From Streptomyces violaceoruber (GTDB taxonomy: Bacteria > Actinomycetota > Actinomycetes > Streptomycetales > Streptomycetaceae): a stretch of DNA of 31,769 nt. A model generated the notes under the pieces. It saw only the letters and a list, made by a program, of their open reading frames with translations, was not told the DNA's origin and searched no databases. Position 1 is the first letter of the stretch. Each line of letters starts with the position of its first letter. Shown here in pieces: positions 7,594 to 15,404 of the stretch. Made by a program: the position numbers and the translations under genes. The DNA is taken from assembly GCA_000720805.1 (NCBI GenBank), contig JODI01000088.1:1-31769 (forward strand). The letters run 5' to 3'.

Positions 7594-8601
7594 ATGGCGA
7601 CAGTCCCGACCGCCCTCGCCGGCCGCCACTTCCTCAAGGAGCTCGACTTCACCGAGCGGGAGTTCCTCGGCCTGATCGAGCTGGCCGCCGAACTGAAGGC
7701 CGCCAAGAAGGCCGGGACCGAGACGCGGTACCTGCGCGGGAAGAACATCGCGCTGGTCTTCGAGAAGACCTCGACCCGCACCCGCTGCGCGTTCGAGGTC
7801 GCCGCCGCCGACCAGGGCGCTTCGACGACGTACCTGGACCCGTCGGGCTCACAGATCGGGCACAAGGAGTCCGTGAAGGACACCGCGCGCGTGCTGGGGC
7901 GCATGTACGACGGCATCGAGTACCGCGGGGACAGCCAGCAGAAGGTGGAGGAGCTCGCCGCGTACGCCGGCGTGCCCGTCTACAACGGGCTCACCGACGA
8001 CTGGCACCCCACCCAGATGCTCGCCGACGTGCTCACCATGACCGAGCACACGAGCAAGCCGGTCAAGGAGATCACCTTCGCCTACCTCGGCGACGCCCGC
8101 TTCAACATGGGCAACTCCTACCTGATCACCGGCGCCCTGCTCGGCATGGACGTGCGGATCGTCGCCCCGCGGGCGTACTGGCCCGCCGAGGAGATCATCG
8201 CCCGCGCCCGCGAGCTCTCCGAGACCAGCGGCGCCCGCGTCACCCTCACCGAGAAGGTCGACGAAGGAGTCCGGGGCGCCGACTTCGTGGCCACCGACGT
8301 GTGGGTCTCCATGGGTGAGCCCAAGGAGGTCTGGGGCGAGCGGATCACCGCCCTCTCCCCGTACGCCGTGACCATGGACGTCCTGCGCGCCGCCGGCCAC
8401 CCGGACGTGAAGTTCCTGCACTGCCTGCCCGCCTTCCACGACCTGGGGACGAAGGTGGGCCAGGAGATGTACGACCTCCACGGCCTCGACTCGCTGGAAG
8501 TGACCGACGAGGTCTTCGAGTCCGCCCACTCGGTCGTGTTCGACGAGGCGGAGAACCGCCTGCACACCATCAAGGCCGTCCTGGTCGCCACCCTCGCCTG
8601 A
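7594..8601 (+). CDS. argF: Ornithine carbamoyltransferase
   Basis: This enzyme interconverts ornithine plus carbamoyl phosphate and citrulline plus phosphate. The 335-residue sequence has the carbamoyl-phosphate loop STRTR at residues 60-64, the HPTQ motif in [28 protein letters not shown] near residue 237, and [11 protein letters not shown] near 275, which includes the catalytic Cys. Because arcA lies just upstream, it could be the catabolic arcB enzyme. From memory, however, the orthologous gene in S. coelicolor (SCO5976) is the argF serving arginine biosynthesis, and the arg cluster there lacks argF, so a dual or anabolic role is likely. The direction of flux cannot be told from sequence. 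Confidence 0.95.
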   Translation: MATVPTALAGRHFLKELDFTEREFLGLIELAAELKAAKKAGTETRYLRGKNIALVFEKTSTRTRCAFEVAAADQGASTTYLDPSGSQIGHKESVKDTARVLGRMYDGIEYRGDSQQKVEELAAYAGVPVYNGLTDDWHPTQMLADVLTMTEHTSKPVKEITFAYLGDARFNMGNSYLITGALLGMDVRIVAPRAYWPAEEIIARARELSETSGARVTLTEKVDEGVRGADFVATDVWVSMGEPKEVWGERITALSPYAVTMDVLRAAGHPDVKFLHCLPAFHDLGTKVGQEMYDLHGLDSLEVTDEVFESAHSVVFDEAENRLHTIKAVLVATLA

Positions 8602-8643
8602 CAGGCCTCGTGTCATGCCCTGAGGTCTTGTGTCTCGCCTTGT
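8602..8643. terminator. Possible terminator stem entering the tandem repeat array
   Basis: After the argF stop, CCTTGTG-T-CACAAGG (8638-8652) is a perfect 7-bp inverted repeat. It leads directly into the 8-bp array between the convergent argF and ATPase genes. There is no T-tract. A role in termination is inferred only from the convergent position. Confidence 0.3.
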
Positions 8644-8747
8644 GTCACAAGGTCACAAGGTCATAAGGCCGCAAGGTCATAAGGCCGCAAGGTCACAGGG
8701 CCACAAGGGCGCAAGGGCACAAAGCCACAGGGTCACAAAGCCACAGC
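8644..8747. repeat. Degenerate 8-bp tandem array, 13 units
   Basis: From 8644 the sequence falls into 13 consecutive octamers based on GTCACAAG: GTCACAAG, GTCACAAG, GTCATAAG, GCCGCAAG, GTCATAAG, GCCGCAAG, GTCACAGG, GCCACAAG, GGCGCAAG, GGCACAAA, GCCACAGG, GTCACAAA, GCCACAGC. Positions 3 and 5-6 (C and CA/TA/GC) carry most of the variation. The pair GTCATAAG-GCCGCAAG is itself duplicated. The array ends two bases before the stop codon of the ATPase gene, so it forms the shared 3' region of two convergent genes. Confidence 0.93.
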
Positions 8748-8748
8748 G

Positions 8749-9201
8749 TCATACCGGGCGCCGCTGAGCCGGCACCGTCGGCAGGGTGAACCACACCGCC
8801 TTGCCGGCATCGGTGGGGCGGTGACCGCAGGACGAGCTGAGCGCGCGGATCAGCAGCAGACCGCGCCCGTGCTCCTGCCAGGGGTCCGGCTCGATGTCCA
8901 CCGGGAGGGTGAGACTGCCGGGCGGCGCCGGGTCCGGGTCGTGCACCTCGACCTGACATCCGGTCGGCAGCAGCTCCACCACGAGCTCTATCGGCGCGTC
9001 CCCGACGGTGTGCTCCACGGCGTTCGCCACCAGCTCCGCCGTCAGCAGCTCCGCGGTGTCGCTGTCGGCCCCGTGCTCCAGCTCGGCCAGCGCGGTGCGC
9101 ACCAGGGCGCGGGCCACGGGCACCGCCGCGGCGGAGTGCGGCAGCGCGATGCGCCAGGAGGCGGAGGCCGGGGGGCGTTCGTACAAGGCGGTTCCGTTCA
9201 T
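8749..9201 (-). CDS. ATP-binding protein, RsbW/SpoIIAB-like HATPase (anti-sigma factor kinase type)
   Basis: The 150-residue cytoplasmic protein is a single GHKL/HATPase_c domain. The N box is ELVANAVEHTV (Asn60), the G1 region is VEVHDPDPAPPG (Asp88), and the G2 glycine loop is HGRGLLLIRALSSSCGHRP (111-129). KAVWFTLP closes the domain. There is no DHp, receiver or membrane segment. Streptomycetes encode dozens of such proteins. Those studied act as serine kinases or sequestering partners of anti-anti-sigma factors in partner-switching circuits, often with SpoIIE-type phosphatases. One such phosphatase is encoded at 20941-22644, but 12 kb separates them and pairing is speculative. The start is ATG 9201. 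An in-frame extension further upstream lacks homology. Confidence 0.9.
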   Translation of the reverse strand: MNGTALYERPPASASWRIALPHSAAAVPVARALVRTALAELEHGADSDTAELLTAELVANAVEHTVGDAPIELVVELLPTGCQVEVHDPDPAPPGSLTLPVDIEPDPWQEHGRGLLLIRALSSSCGHRPTDAGKAVWFTLPTVPAQRRPV

Positions 9202-9490
9202 GAGCAGGCTGTCCTGCTTTCAACCTTATGAATGGTACGGCGCCGCCCCGAAGAGATCTTCGACGGGCACCGTGCGGGACCCTCGGCCCCGTTGCCGGGC
9301 GGCTTACCCGTAGCAACGGCTTGCCTCCCGCGCCTGCTCCCGCCGTTGCCGGTCTGTCGACGAGCCGTGACGGATGTGACCGGGCCAGGTCACATCCCGA
9401 CCGCTCTATCGCGCGCTCGTGACGACAGTCAAGGAAGGGTGATAGCTTCGAAGAGCAGAGCGCACCCCTCGGACGAGGAGGCCGCACGAC
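9202..9490. promoter_or_regulatory. Divergent intergenic region with a 10-bp-arm inverted repeat
   Basis: This 289-bp gap between the divergent ATPase and hydratase genes has no gene that I can see. At 9372-9397 lies a perfect inverted repeat, GGATGTGACC and GGTCACATCC, with a 6-base spacer (GGGCCA). It centres about 105 bases before the hydratase start and would suit a dimeric TetR, GntR or MarR regulator. The decamer CCGTTGCCGG occurs directly twice (9289 and 9343), with an inverted GCAACGG at 9313 between. GAGGAGG at 9476-9482 is the hydratase ribosome site. Confidence 0.55.
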
Positions 9491-10318
9491 ATGAGTCCCT
9501 TCACCGGCTCCGCCGCCCGCACCCCCCACTGGCAGCACCTGCGCGTCGGCCTCACCGACGGCGTCGCCACCGTCACCCTGGCCCGCGCCGACAAGCTCAA
9601 CGCGCTCACCTTCGGCGCCTACGCCGACCTGCGCGACCTGCTCGCCGAGCTGTCGCGGGAGCGCTCCGTGCGGGCCCTGGTGCTGGCGGGCGAGGGCCGC
9701 GGCTTCTGCTCCGGCGGCGACGTCGACGAGATCATCGGCGCCACCCTGGCCATGGACACCGCCCAGCTCCTCGACTTCAACCGGATGACCGGGCAGGTGG
9801 TGCGGGCGGTACGGGAGTGCCCGTTCCCCGTGATCGCGGCGGTGCACGGAGTGGCGGCGGGCGCGGGCGCGGTCCTCGCCCTGGCCGCCGACTTCCGTGT
9901 CGCCGACCCCTCGGCCCGCTTCGCCTTCCTCTTCACCCGCGTCGGCCTCTCCGGCGGCGACATGGGCGCCGCCTACCTGCTGCCCCGCGTCGTCGGCCTC
10001 GGCCACGCGACCCGCCTGCTCATGCTGGGCGAGCCGGTCCGCGCCCCCCAGGCCGAGCGCATCGGCCTGATCAGCGAACTGACGGAGGAGGGCGCCGCGG
10101 ACGAGGCCGCGCAGGCACTGGCCCGTCGGCTGTCCGAGGGCCCGGCACTCGCGTACGCCCAGACGAAGGCGCTGCTGACAGCCGAGCTGGACATGCCGCT
10201 GGCGGCGAGCGTCGAGCTGGACGCTTCCACCCAGGCCCTGCTCATGAACGGCGAGGACTACGCGGAGTTCCACGAGGCCTTCAAGCAGAAGCGCCCCCCG
10301 AAGTGGAGGGGGCGGTAG
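9491..10318 (+). CDS. Enoyl-CoA hydratase/isomerase family protein of the aromatic-CoA cluster
   Basis: This 275-residue crotonase-fold enzyme has ARADKLNALTFGAY near residue 31, the oxyanion-hole region GEGRGFCSGGDVDEI near 70-84, and the second half AAVHGVAAGAGAVLALAADFRVA near 115-137. FTRVGLSGGDMGAAYLLPRVVG follows. The position usually occupied by the second catalytic Glu is Gly in SGGDMG. The Asp or another residue may act instead, as in divergent crotonases that catalyse isomerisation or ring hydrolysis. It sits two bases upstream of the monooxygenase-reductase gene, so the two are translated together. The expected role is hydration or ring opening of the dearomatised CoA thioester. 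GAGGAGG eight bases before the ATG supports the start. Confidence 0.9.
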   Translation: MSPFTGSAARTPHWQHLRVGLTDGVATVTLARADKLNALTFGAYADLRDLLAELSRERSVRALVLAGEGRGFCSGGDVDEIIGATLAMDTAQLLDFNRMTGQVVRAVRECPFPVIAAVHGVAAGAGAVLALAADFRVADPSARFAFLFTRVGLSGGDMGAAYLLPRVVGLGHATRLLMLGEPVRAPQAERIGLISELTEEGAADEAAQALARRLSEGPALAYAQTKALLTAELDMPLAASVELDASTQALLMNGEDYAEFHEAFKQKRPPKWRGR

Positions 10319-10320
10319 CC

Positions 10321-12690
10321 GTGCCTGCGTCAGGGGCGCGGGACAGTGTCGATACACGGATCCGCCGCGGGGCGCGCCCAGCCACGACGGACCCGCGGCC
10401 GCCGAAGACGGCCGGCCGCCCCCTGCGCGTCGCAGTCATCGGCGGCGGCCCCGGTGGGCTGTACGCGGCGGCCCTGCTCAAACGCCTCGACCCGGCCCGC
10501 GAGATCACCGTCTGGGAACGCAACGCCCCCGACGACACCTTCGGCTTCGGAGTGGTCCTCTCCGACGAGACCCTCGGCGGCATGGAACACGCCGACCCGA
10601 TCGTCCACACAGCCCTCCAGCGGCACTTCATCCGCTGGGAGGACATCGACATCGTCCACCGGGCCACCCGCCACACCTGCGGAGGGCACGGCTTCGCCGC
10701 CCTGGGCAGGAAACGCCTCCTGGAGATCCTGCACGACCGCTGCCGCGCCCTCGGCGTCGAGCTCCGTTTCCGCTCCGAGGCGCCCCACCCGGCCCGGCTT
10801 GCGGAGTCGTACGACCTCGTCATCGCCGCGGACGGCGTGCACAGCACCACCCGTGAGGCGTACGCCCATGTGTTCCGGCCCCATGTGGCCACACACCACT
10901 GCCGTTACCTCTGGCTGGCCGCGGACTTCGCCTTCGACGCCTTCCGCTTCGAGATCGCCGAGACCGAGCACGGCGTGATGCAGCTGCACGGCTATCCGTA
11001 CGCGGCCGACGCCTCCACCGTGATCGTCGAGATGCGGGAGGAGGTGTGGCGAGCGGCGGGCTTCGACGAGGCCGACGGCCAGGGGGCGGTCGAACGCTGC
11101 GCCAAGATCTTCGCGGACGCGCTGGGCGGCAGGGCGCTCCGGTCGAACAAGTCGACCTGGAACGTCTTCCGTACGGTGGTCAACGAGCGCTGGTCGCACG
11201 GCAACGTGGTGCTGCTCGGCGACGCCGCCCACACCGCCCACTTCTCCATCGGCTCCGGCACCAAGCTGGCCGTCGAGGACGCGCTGGCCCTGGCGGCCTG
11301 CCTGGAGGAACAGCCTTCCCCGGAGCGGGCGTCGCAGGCGTACGAGGAGGAGCGCAAACCGGTGGTCGCCTCCACGCAGCGGGCGGCCCGGGCCAGCCTG
11401 GAGTGGTTCGAGAACATCGGCCTCCATCTCGACCAGCCGCCCCGCCAGTTCGCCTTCAACCTGCTCACCCGCAGCCGCCGGGTCACCCACGACAACCTGC
11501 GGCTGCGCGACGCCCGCTTCACGCGGGCCGTCGAGCGCGAGTTCGGCTGCCCGCCCGGCACGCCCCCGATGTTCACGCCGTTCCGGCTGCGGGGTCTGAC
11601 CCTGCGCAACCGGGTCGTCGTCTCGCCCATGGACATGTACTCGGCCACCGACGGTCTGCCCGGCGACTTCCACCTCGTCCACCTGGGCGCGCGGGCCCTC
11701 GGCGGCGCCGGCCTGGTGATGACCGAGATGGTGTGCGTGTCCCCCGAGGGTCGGATCACGCCCGGCTGTACCGGTCTTTACACCGGGAAGCAGGCCGAGG
11801 CCTGGGGGCGGATCACCGACTTCGTGCACACGCGGGCGCCCGGTACCGCGATCGGGGTGCAGCTCGGGCACAGCGGGCGCAAGGGTTCGACCAAGCTGAT
11901 GTGGGAGGGCATGGACGAGCCCCTGGAGGACGGCAACTGGCCGCTCGTGGCCGCGTCCCCGATCCCGTACCGGCCGTTCGGCCAGATCCCGCGCGCGCTC
12001 ACCCGTGCCCAACTCACCGATCTCCGCGAGCAGTTCGTCTCGGCCGCCCGTCGTGCCGCCCGGGCCGGCTTCGACCTGCTCGAACTGCACTGCGCGCACG
12101 GCTACCTGCTCTCCGGCTTCCTCTCCCCGCTGACCAACCGCCGCACCGACGCCTACGGCGGCTCACTCGCCAAACGCCTCCGCTTCCCCTTGGAGGTCTT
12201 CGACGCCGTGCGGGAGACGTGGCCGCAGGAGAGGCCCCTGACCGTGCGGATCTCCGCCACCGACTGGGCCGCGGGCGGCACCACGGCCGAGGACGCCGTC
12301 GAGATCGCCCGCGCCCTCGCGGAGCACGGCGCCGACGCCATCGACGTGTCCACCGGTCAGGTGGTGGCCGAGGAGCAGCCCGAGTTCGGGCGGTCGTACC
12401 AGACACCGTTCGCCGACCGGATCCGCCACGAGGCGGGCGTCCCGGTCATCGCCGTCGGCGCGATCTCCTCCTGGGACGACGTCAACTCACTGATCCTGGC
12501 GGGGCGTACGGACCTGTGCGCACTGGCCCGGCCGCATCTGTACGACCCGCACTGGACGCTGCACGCGGCGGCCGAGCAGGGATACGACGGTCCGGGCGTC
12601 GCCTGGCCGGCGCCTTACCGCGCGGGCAGCCGCCGCCCGCGGACAGGACGGACGGACGCCCCGAGACCCCGGCGGGCGCTCGGGAGCTGA
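10321..12690 (+). CDS. Bifunctional 2-aminobenzoyl-CoA / salicylyl-CoA monooxygenase-reductase
   Basis: This 789-residue fusion starts at GTG 10321, ten bases after GGAGG and two bases after the hydratase stop. After an Arg-rich 34-residue leader comes a class A FAD monooxygenase half: VAVIGGGPGGLYAAALL (37-53), then VVLLGDAAHTAHFSIGSG with Asp301. An Old Yellow Enzyme half starts at residue 417 (MFTPFRLRGLTLRNRVVVSPM) and includes GVQLGHSGRKGSTK, HCAHGYLLSGFLSP and GAISSWDDVNSLI. The same architecture is known for 2-aminobenzoyl-CoA monooxygenase/reductase, which hydroxylates at C5 and then reduces the ring, and for annotated salicylyl-CoA 5-hydroxylases. The window has no gentisate dioxygenase gene. 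The neighbouring acyl-CoA dehydrogenase, hydratase and Rid genes fit the 2-aminobenzoyl-CoA (anthranilate) route better. Confidence 0.9.
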   Translation: MPASGARDSVDTRIRRGARPATTDPRPPKTAGRPLRVAVIGGGPGGLYAAALLKRLDPAREITVWERNAPDDTFGFGVVLSDETLGGMEHADPIVHTALQRHFIRWEDIDIVHRATRHTCGGHGFAALGRKRLLEILHDRCRALGVELRFRSEAPHPARLAESYDLVIAADGVHSTTREAYAHVFRPHVATHHCRYLWLAADFAFDAFRFEIAETEHGVMQLHGYPYAADASTVIVEMREEVWRAAGFDEADGQGAVERCAKIFADALGGRALRSNKSTWNVFRTVVNERWSHGNVVLLGDAAHTAHFSIGSGTKLAVEDALALAACLEEQPSPERASQAYEEERKPVVASTQRAARASLEWFENIGLHLDQPPRQFAFNLLTRSRRVTHDNLRLRDARFTRAVEREFGCPPGTPPMFTPFRLRGLTLRNRVVVSPMDMYSATDGLPGDFHLVHLGARALGGAGLVMTEMVCVSPEGRITPGCTGLYTGKQAEAWGRITDFVHTRAPGTAIGVQLGHSGRKGSTKLMWEGMDEPLEDGNWPLVAASPIPYRPFGQIPRALTRAQLTDLREQFVSAARRAARAGFDLLELHCAHGYLLSGFLSPLTNRRTDAYGGSLAKRLRFPLEVFDAVRETWPQERPLTVRISATDWAAGGTTAEDAVEIARALAEHGADAIDVSTGQVVAEEQPEFGRSYQTPFADRIRHEAGVPVIAVGAISSWDDVNSLILAGRTDLCALARPHLYDPHWTLHAAAEQGYDGPGVAWPAPYRAGSRRPRTGRTDAPRPRRALGS

Positions 12691-12732
12691 CCTCGGGGAA
12701 GAGACCACACACTCACGCATCGCACTCACGCG

Positions 12733-13545
12733 TCACAGACCCACGAACGCGGCCCCCGCGTCGCGCAGCCGCTCGTGCAGGCCCCGGAACACCTGCGCCG
12801 ACCGGGCGCCCGGCCAGTCGCCGGGCAACAGCGCGGCGGGCAGGCCGGGGTCGGCGTAGGGGAGACGGCGCCAGGAGTCCAGGGCGAGGAGGTAGTCGCG
12901 GTAGGCCTCCTCGGGCGGGGTGTCCGTCCGCCGCTCCCAGTCGTGCAGCACGGGCGCGTGCCGGTCGAGGAACGCCTCGTGCTCCTTGGCGATCGCCGCC
13001 AGGTCCCACCAGCGGGCGACGGCCTCCACGGTCGGCGCGAAGCCCAGGTGCTCGCCGCTGAAGAAGTCGACGTAGGGATCGAGCCGCAGCCGCTGCAGGG
13101 TGTGCCGGGCCTCCTCGTACAGCCGCGCCGGGGCCAGCCACACGCCGGGGGCCGCGGTGCCGAAGCCGAGGCCCGCCAGCCGGGAGCGCAGCACGTGCCG
13201 TCTCTGCCGCTCGGACTCCGGCACGGAGAACACGGCGAGCACCCAGCCCTCGTCCTTCCCAGGCGGTGAGTGGTAGATGCGCCGGTCGCCGTCGTCGAGC
13301 AACTGGCGGGCCTCCGGTGACAGTTCGTACCCGGCCGCGCCCTCGGCGGTACGGGCCGGCACGAGCAGCCCGCGCCGTTTGAGCCGGGACACCGACGAGC
13401 GTACGGAGGGGGCGTCCACGCCGACCGCGGCCAGCAGCCGGATCAGCTCGGCGACCGGGACCGGGCCGGGCACGAAGCGGCCGTAGGCGCCGTAGAGCGT
13501 GACGATGAGAGACCGTGGTGCATGCTGGTCGGACACGTTGATCAT
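12733..13545 (-). CDS. PaaX-family transcriptional regulator
   Basis: The 270-residue protein begins HAPRSLIVTLYGAYGRF...VPVAELIRLLAAVGVDAPSVRSSVSRLKRRGLL, the winged-helix domain of PaaX, the repressor of phenylacetyl-CoA degradation. The PaaX-type second domain follows: EGWVLAVFSVPESERQRRHVLRSRLAGLGFG, then APGVWLAP and a C-terminal helical part. PaaX proteins bind aryl-CoA thioesters and leave DNA. This one lies 15 bases after the aryl-CoA ligase on the same strand, so ligase and regulator are probably co-transcribed and the effector is probably the ligase product. It converges on the monooxygenase gene with a 42-base gap. The ATG at 13545 has a poor ribosome site; GTG 13536 is an alternative. 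Confidence 0.92.
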   Translation of the reverse strand: MINVSDQHAPRSLIVTLYGAYGRFVPGPVPVAELIRLLAAVGVDAPSVRSSVSRLKRRGLLVPARTAEGAAGYELSPEARQLLDDGDRRIYHSPPGKDEGWVLAVFSVPESERQRRHVLRSRLAGLGFGTAAPGVWLAPARLYEEARHTLQRLRLDPYVDFFSGEHLGFAPTVEAVARWWDLAAIAKEHEAFLDRHAPVLHDWERRTDTPPEEAYRDYLLALDSWRRLPYADPGLPAALLPGDWPGARSAQVFRGLHERLRDAGAAFVGL

Positions 13546-13560
13546 CTTAGGCCGTCGGTA

Positions 13561-15153
13561 TCACTGCTGGTCACCATCGGTGCGCAGCTTGAAACGCTGG
13601 AGCTTTCCGGTCGCCGTGCGCGGCAGCGACTCCAACAGGACGATCTCGCGCGGGCATTTGTAGGGCGCCAGTTCGGACGTGACGAAGGCGCGCAGTGCCT
13701 CGGTGTCTCGCTCGGCGCCCTCCTTGAGGACGACGAAGGCCACCACGACCTGACCGCGCGCCTCGTCGGACCGGCCCACGACCGCCGCCTCCACCACGTC
13801 CGGATGTCGCAGCAGCGCGTCCTCGACCTCCGGGCCGGCGATGTTGTACCCGGCCGAGATGATCATGTCGTCGGCGCGGGCGACGTACCGGAAGTAGCCG
13901 TCGGGTTCGCGGACGTAGGTGTCGCCGGTGAGGTTCCAGCCGCCGCGCACGTACTCCCGCTGCCGCCCATCGGCGAGGTACCGGCAGCCGACCGGCCCGC
14001 GCACGGCCAGCAGCCCGGGCTCGCCGTCGGGCACCGGCTCGCCGTTCTCGTTCTGCACCCGCGCGTGCCACCCCGGTACGGGAATCCCGGTCGCCCCGGG
14101 CCGGATCCGTTCGTCGGCGGCGGAGACGAAGATGTGCAGCAGCTCGGTGGCGCCGATGCCGTTGATGAGGGCGAGACCGGTCCGGTCCCGCCAGGCCCGC
14201 CAGGTGGCGGCGGGCAGGTTCTCGCCGGCGGAGACACAGCGGCGCAGGGACGAGATGTCGTACGCGCCGACCTCGTCGAGCATCGCGCGGTACGCGGTCG
14301 GCGCGGTGAACAGCACGGACACCCGATGCTCGGCGATCGCGGGCAACAGCTGCCCGGGGCCCGCCTGTTCGAGCAGCAGGGCACTCGCGCCGGCCCGCAT
14401 CGGGAAGACCACCAGCCCGCCGAGCCCGAAGGTGAAGCCGAGCGGGGGACTGCCGGTGAAGACATCGTCGGGATCCGGCCGCAGCACATGGCGCGAGAAG
14501 GTGTCCGCGATCGCCAGCACATCCCGGTGGAAGTGCATGCATCCTTTCGGGCGACCGGTGGTGCCCGAGGTGAACGCGATCAGCGCCACGTCGTCGGCCG
14601 CTGTCGGCACCGCGGTGTACGGCTGACCGGGCGCCCTGCGGAGCAGCAGGTCGTCGGGGGCGTCACCGCCGTACGTGGTGATCCTGAGCCCCGGTATGCC
14701 GGCCTTGGCGAGGTCGTCGACGGCCCGGATGTCGCACAGGGCGTGCCGGACCCGCGCGATCTCGCACATCGTGCTCAGCTCGTGCGGGCGCTGCTGGGCC
14801 AGCACGGTGACGGCGACCGCGCCCGCCTTCAGCACCGCCAGCCAGCAGGCGGCCAGCCAGGGCGTGGTGGGGCCGCGCAGCAGGACGCGGTTGCCGGGGA
14901 CGACCCCGAGCTCGCCGGTGAGTGTGTGCGCGATGCGGTCGACGTGGGCGCGGAGATCCGCGTACGTCCAGGTGATGCCGTCGGCCGTGCGGAACGCCGG
15001 GCGGTCCTCCGGATGGCCGTCGAGCAGTTCCGCGGCGCAGTTCAGCCGCTCGGGGTAACGCAGCTCCGGGAGGTCGAAACGCAGCTCGGGCCACTGGTCC
15101 GGGGGCGGGAGGTGGTCGCGCGCGAAGGTGTCGACGTGGGCCGAGGGGTTCAT
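13561..15153 (-). CDS. Aryl-CoA ligase (2-aminobenzoate/benzoate-CoA ligase type)
   Basis: This ligase activates an aromatic acid to its CoA thioester through an acyl-AMP intermediate. The 530-residue protein has the P-loop FTSGTTGRPKGCMHFH (about 193-208), GIGATELLHIFVSA (about 334-347), the adenylate-binding WNLTGDTY, the hinge RADDMIISAGYNIAGPEVE, and the C-terminal PRTATGKLQRFKLR with the catalytic Lys. The GxTExxHxF pattern and the N-terminus (DHLPPPDQWPELRFDLPELRYPERLNCAAELLD) are those of benzoate/2-aminobenzoate-CoA ligases. It is the first gene of a leftward unit with the PaaX regulator and is divergent from the acyl-CoA dehydrogenase. Substrate choice among anthranilate, salicylate and benzoate cannot be fixed from sequence. 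The cluster partners favour anthranilate. Confidence 0.92.
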   Translation of the reverse strand: MNPSAHVDTFARDHLPPPDQWPELRFDLPELRYPERLNCAAELLDGHPEDRPAFRTADGITWTYADLRAHVDRIAHTLTGELGVVPGNRVLLRGPTTPWLAACWLAVLKAGAVAVTVLAQQRPHELSTMCEIARVRHALCDIRAVDDLAKAGIPGLRITTYGGDAPDDLLLRRAPGQPYTAVPTAADDVALIAFTSGTTGRPKGCMHFHRDVLAIADTFSRHVLRPDPDDVFTGSPPLGFTFGLGGLVVFPMRAGASALLLEQAGPGQLLPAIAEHRVSVLFTAPTAYRAMLDEVGAYDISSLRRCVSAGENLPAATWRAWRDRTGLALINGIGATELLHIFVSAADERIRPGATGIPVPGWHARVQNENGEPVPDGEPGLLAVRGPVGCRYLADGRQREYVRGGWNLTGDTYVREPDGYFRYVARADDMIISAGYNIAGPEVEDALLRHPDVVEAAVVGRSDEARGQVVVAFVVLKEGAERDTEALRAFVTSELAPYKCPREIVLLESLPRTATGKLQRFKLRTDGDQQ

Positions 15154-15404
15154 GTCGGTTCGCCCCCTTGCCTTGTGGGCGTCGGTGGTGGGCGTGGGGT
15201 CGGCGTCCGGAGTGGGCGTCCTGGTCGGGTTCGCGCAACGAGCGTATCGTGTTGGTGACGGCAGTCAACGGTGCGCGATACCGTCGGGCCGGAGCCTCGA
15301 CGGTTACGACGGGTACGACGGCTACGAGGCGTCGACACGCATGGCCGCCGCCTCGGGTCACGAGGCGAGGTCACCAGGCGAGGTCAGGAGAAGAGAGGAC
15401 GGCG
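15154..15404. promoter_or_regulatory. Divergent promoter/operator, ligase-paaX and dehydrogenase-rid units
   Basis: On the minus strand, TTGACT (15263-15268) and TACGCT (15241-15246) are a good -35/-10 pair with a 16-base spacer, placing the ligase transcript start near 15234. The pair lies inside a dyad, GTATCG (15244-15249) to CGATAC (15276-15281), with GTTG and CAAC inside it. This is a natural operator for the adjacent PaaX protein. Further right is a triple 9-bp repeat (GGTTACGAC, GGGTACGAC, GGCTACGAG, starting at 15303) and AGGCGAGGTCA twice (15363 and 15376). AGAGAGGA just before ATG 15405 is a ribosome site. Confidence 0.5.

Noticed and set aside
6275..8601. Complete arginine deiminase (arcABCD) energy operon
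   Set aside because: Carbamate kinase and the antiporter are absent; the next genes are unrelated.
8644..8747. CRISPR array
   Set aside because: The units are 8 bp with no spacers between them, and no cas gene is present.
9372..9397. CRP/Vfr-type site (TGTGA...TCACA)
   Set aside because: The spacer between TGTGA and TCACA is 10 bases, not 6, so it is better treated as an unassigned operator.
10321..12690. Salicylate-gentisate pathway as the firm assignment
   Set aside because: No gentisate dioxygenase or salicylyl-AMP ligase pair is seen. The beta-oxidation-type neighbours suit the 2-aminobenzoyl-CoA route better, so only the shared enzyme type is claimed.
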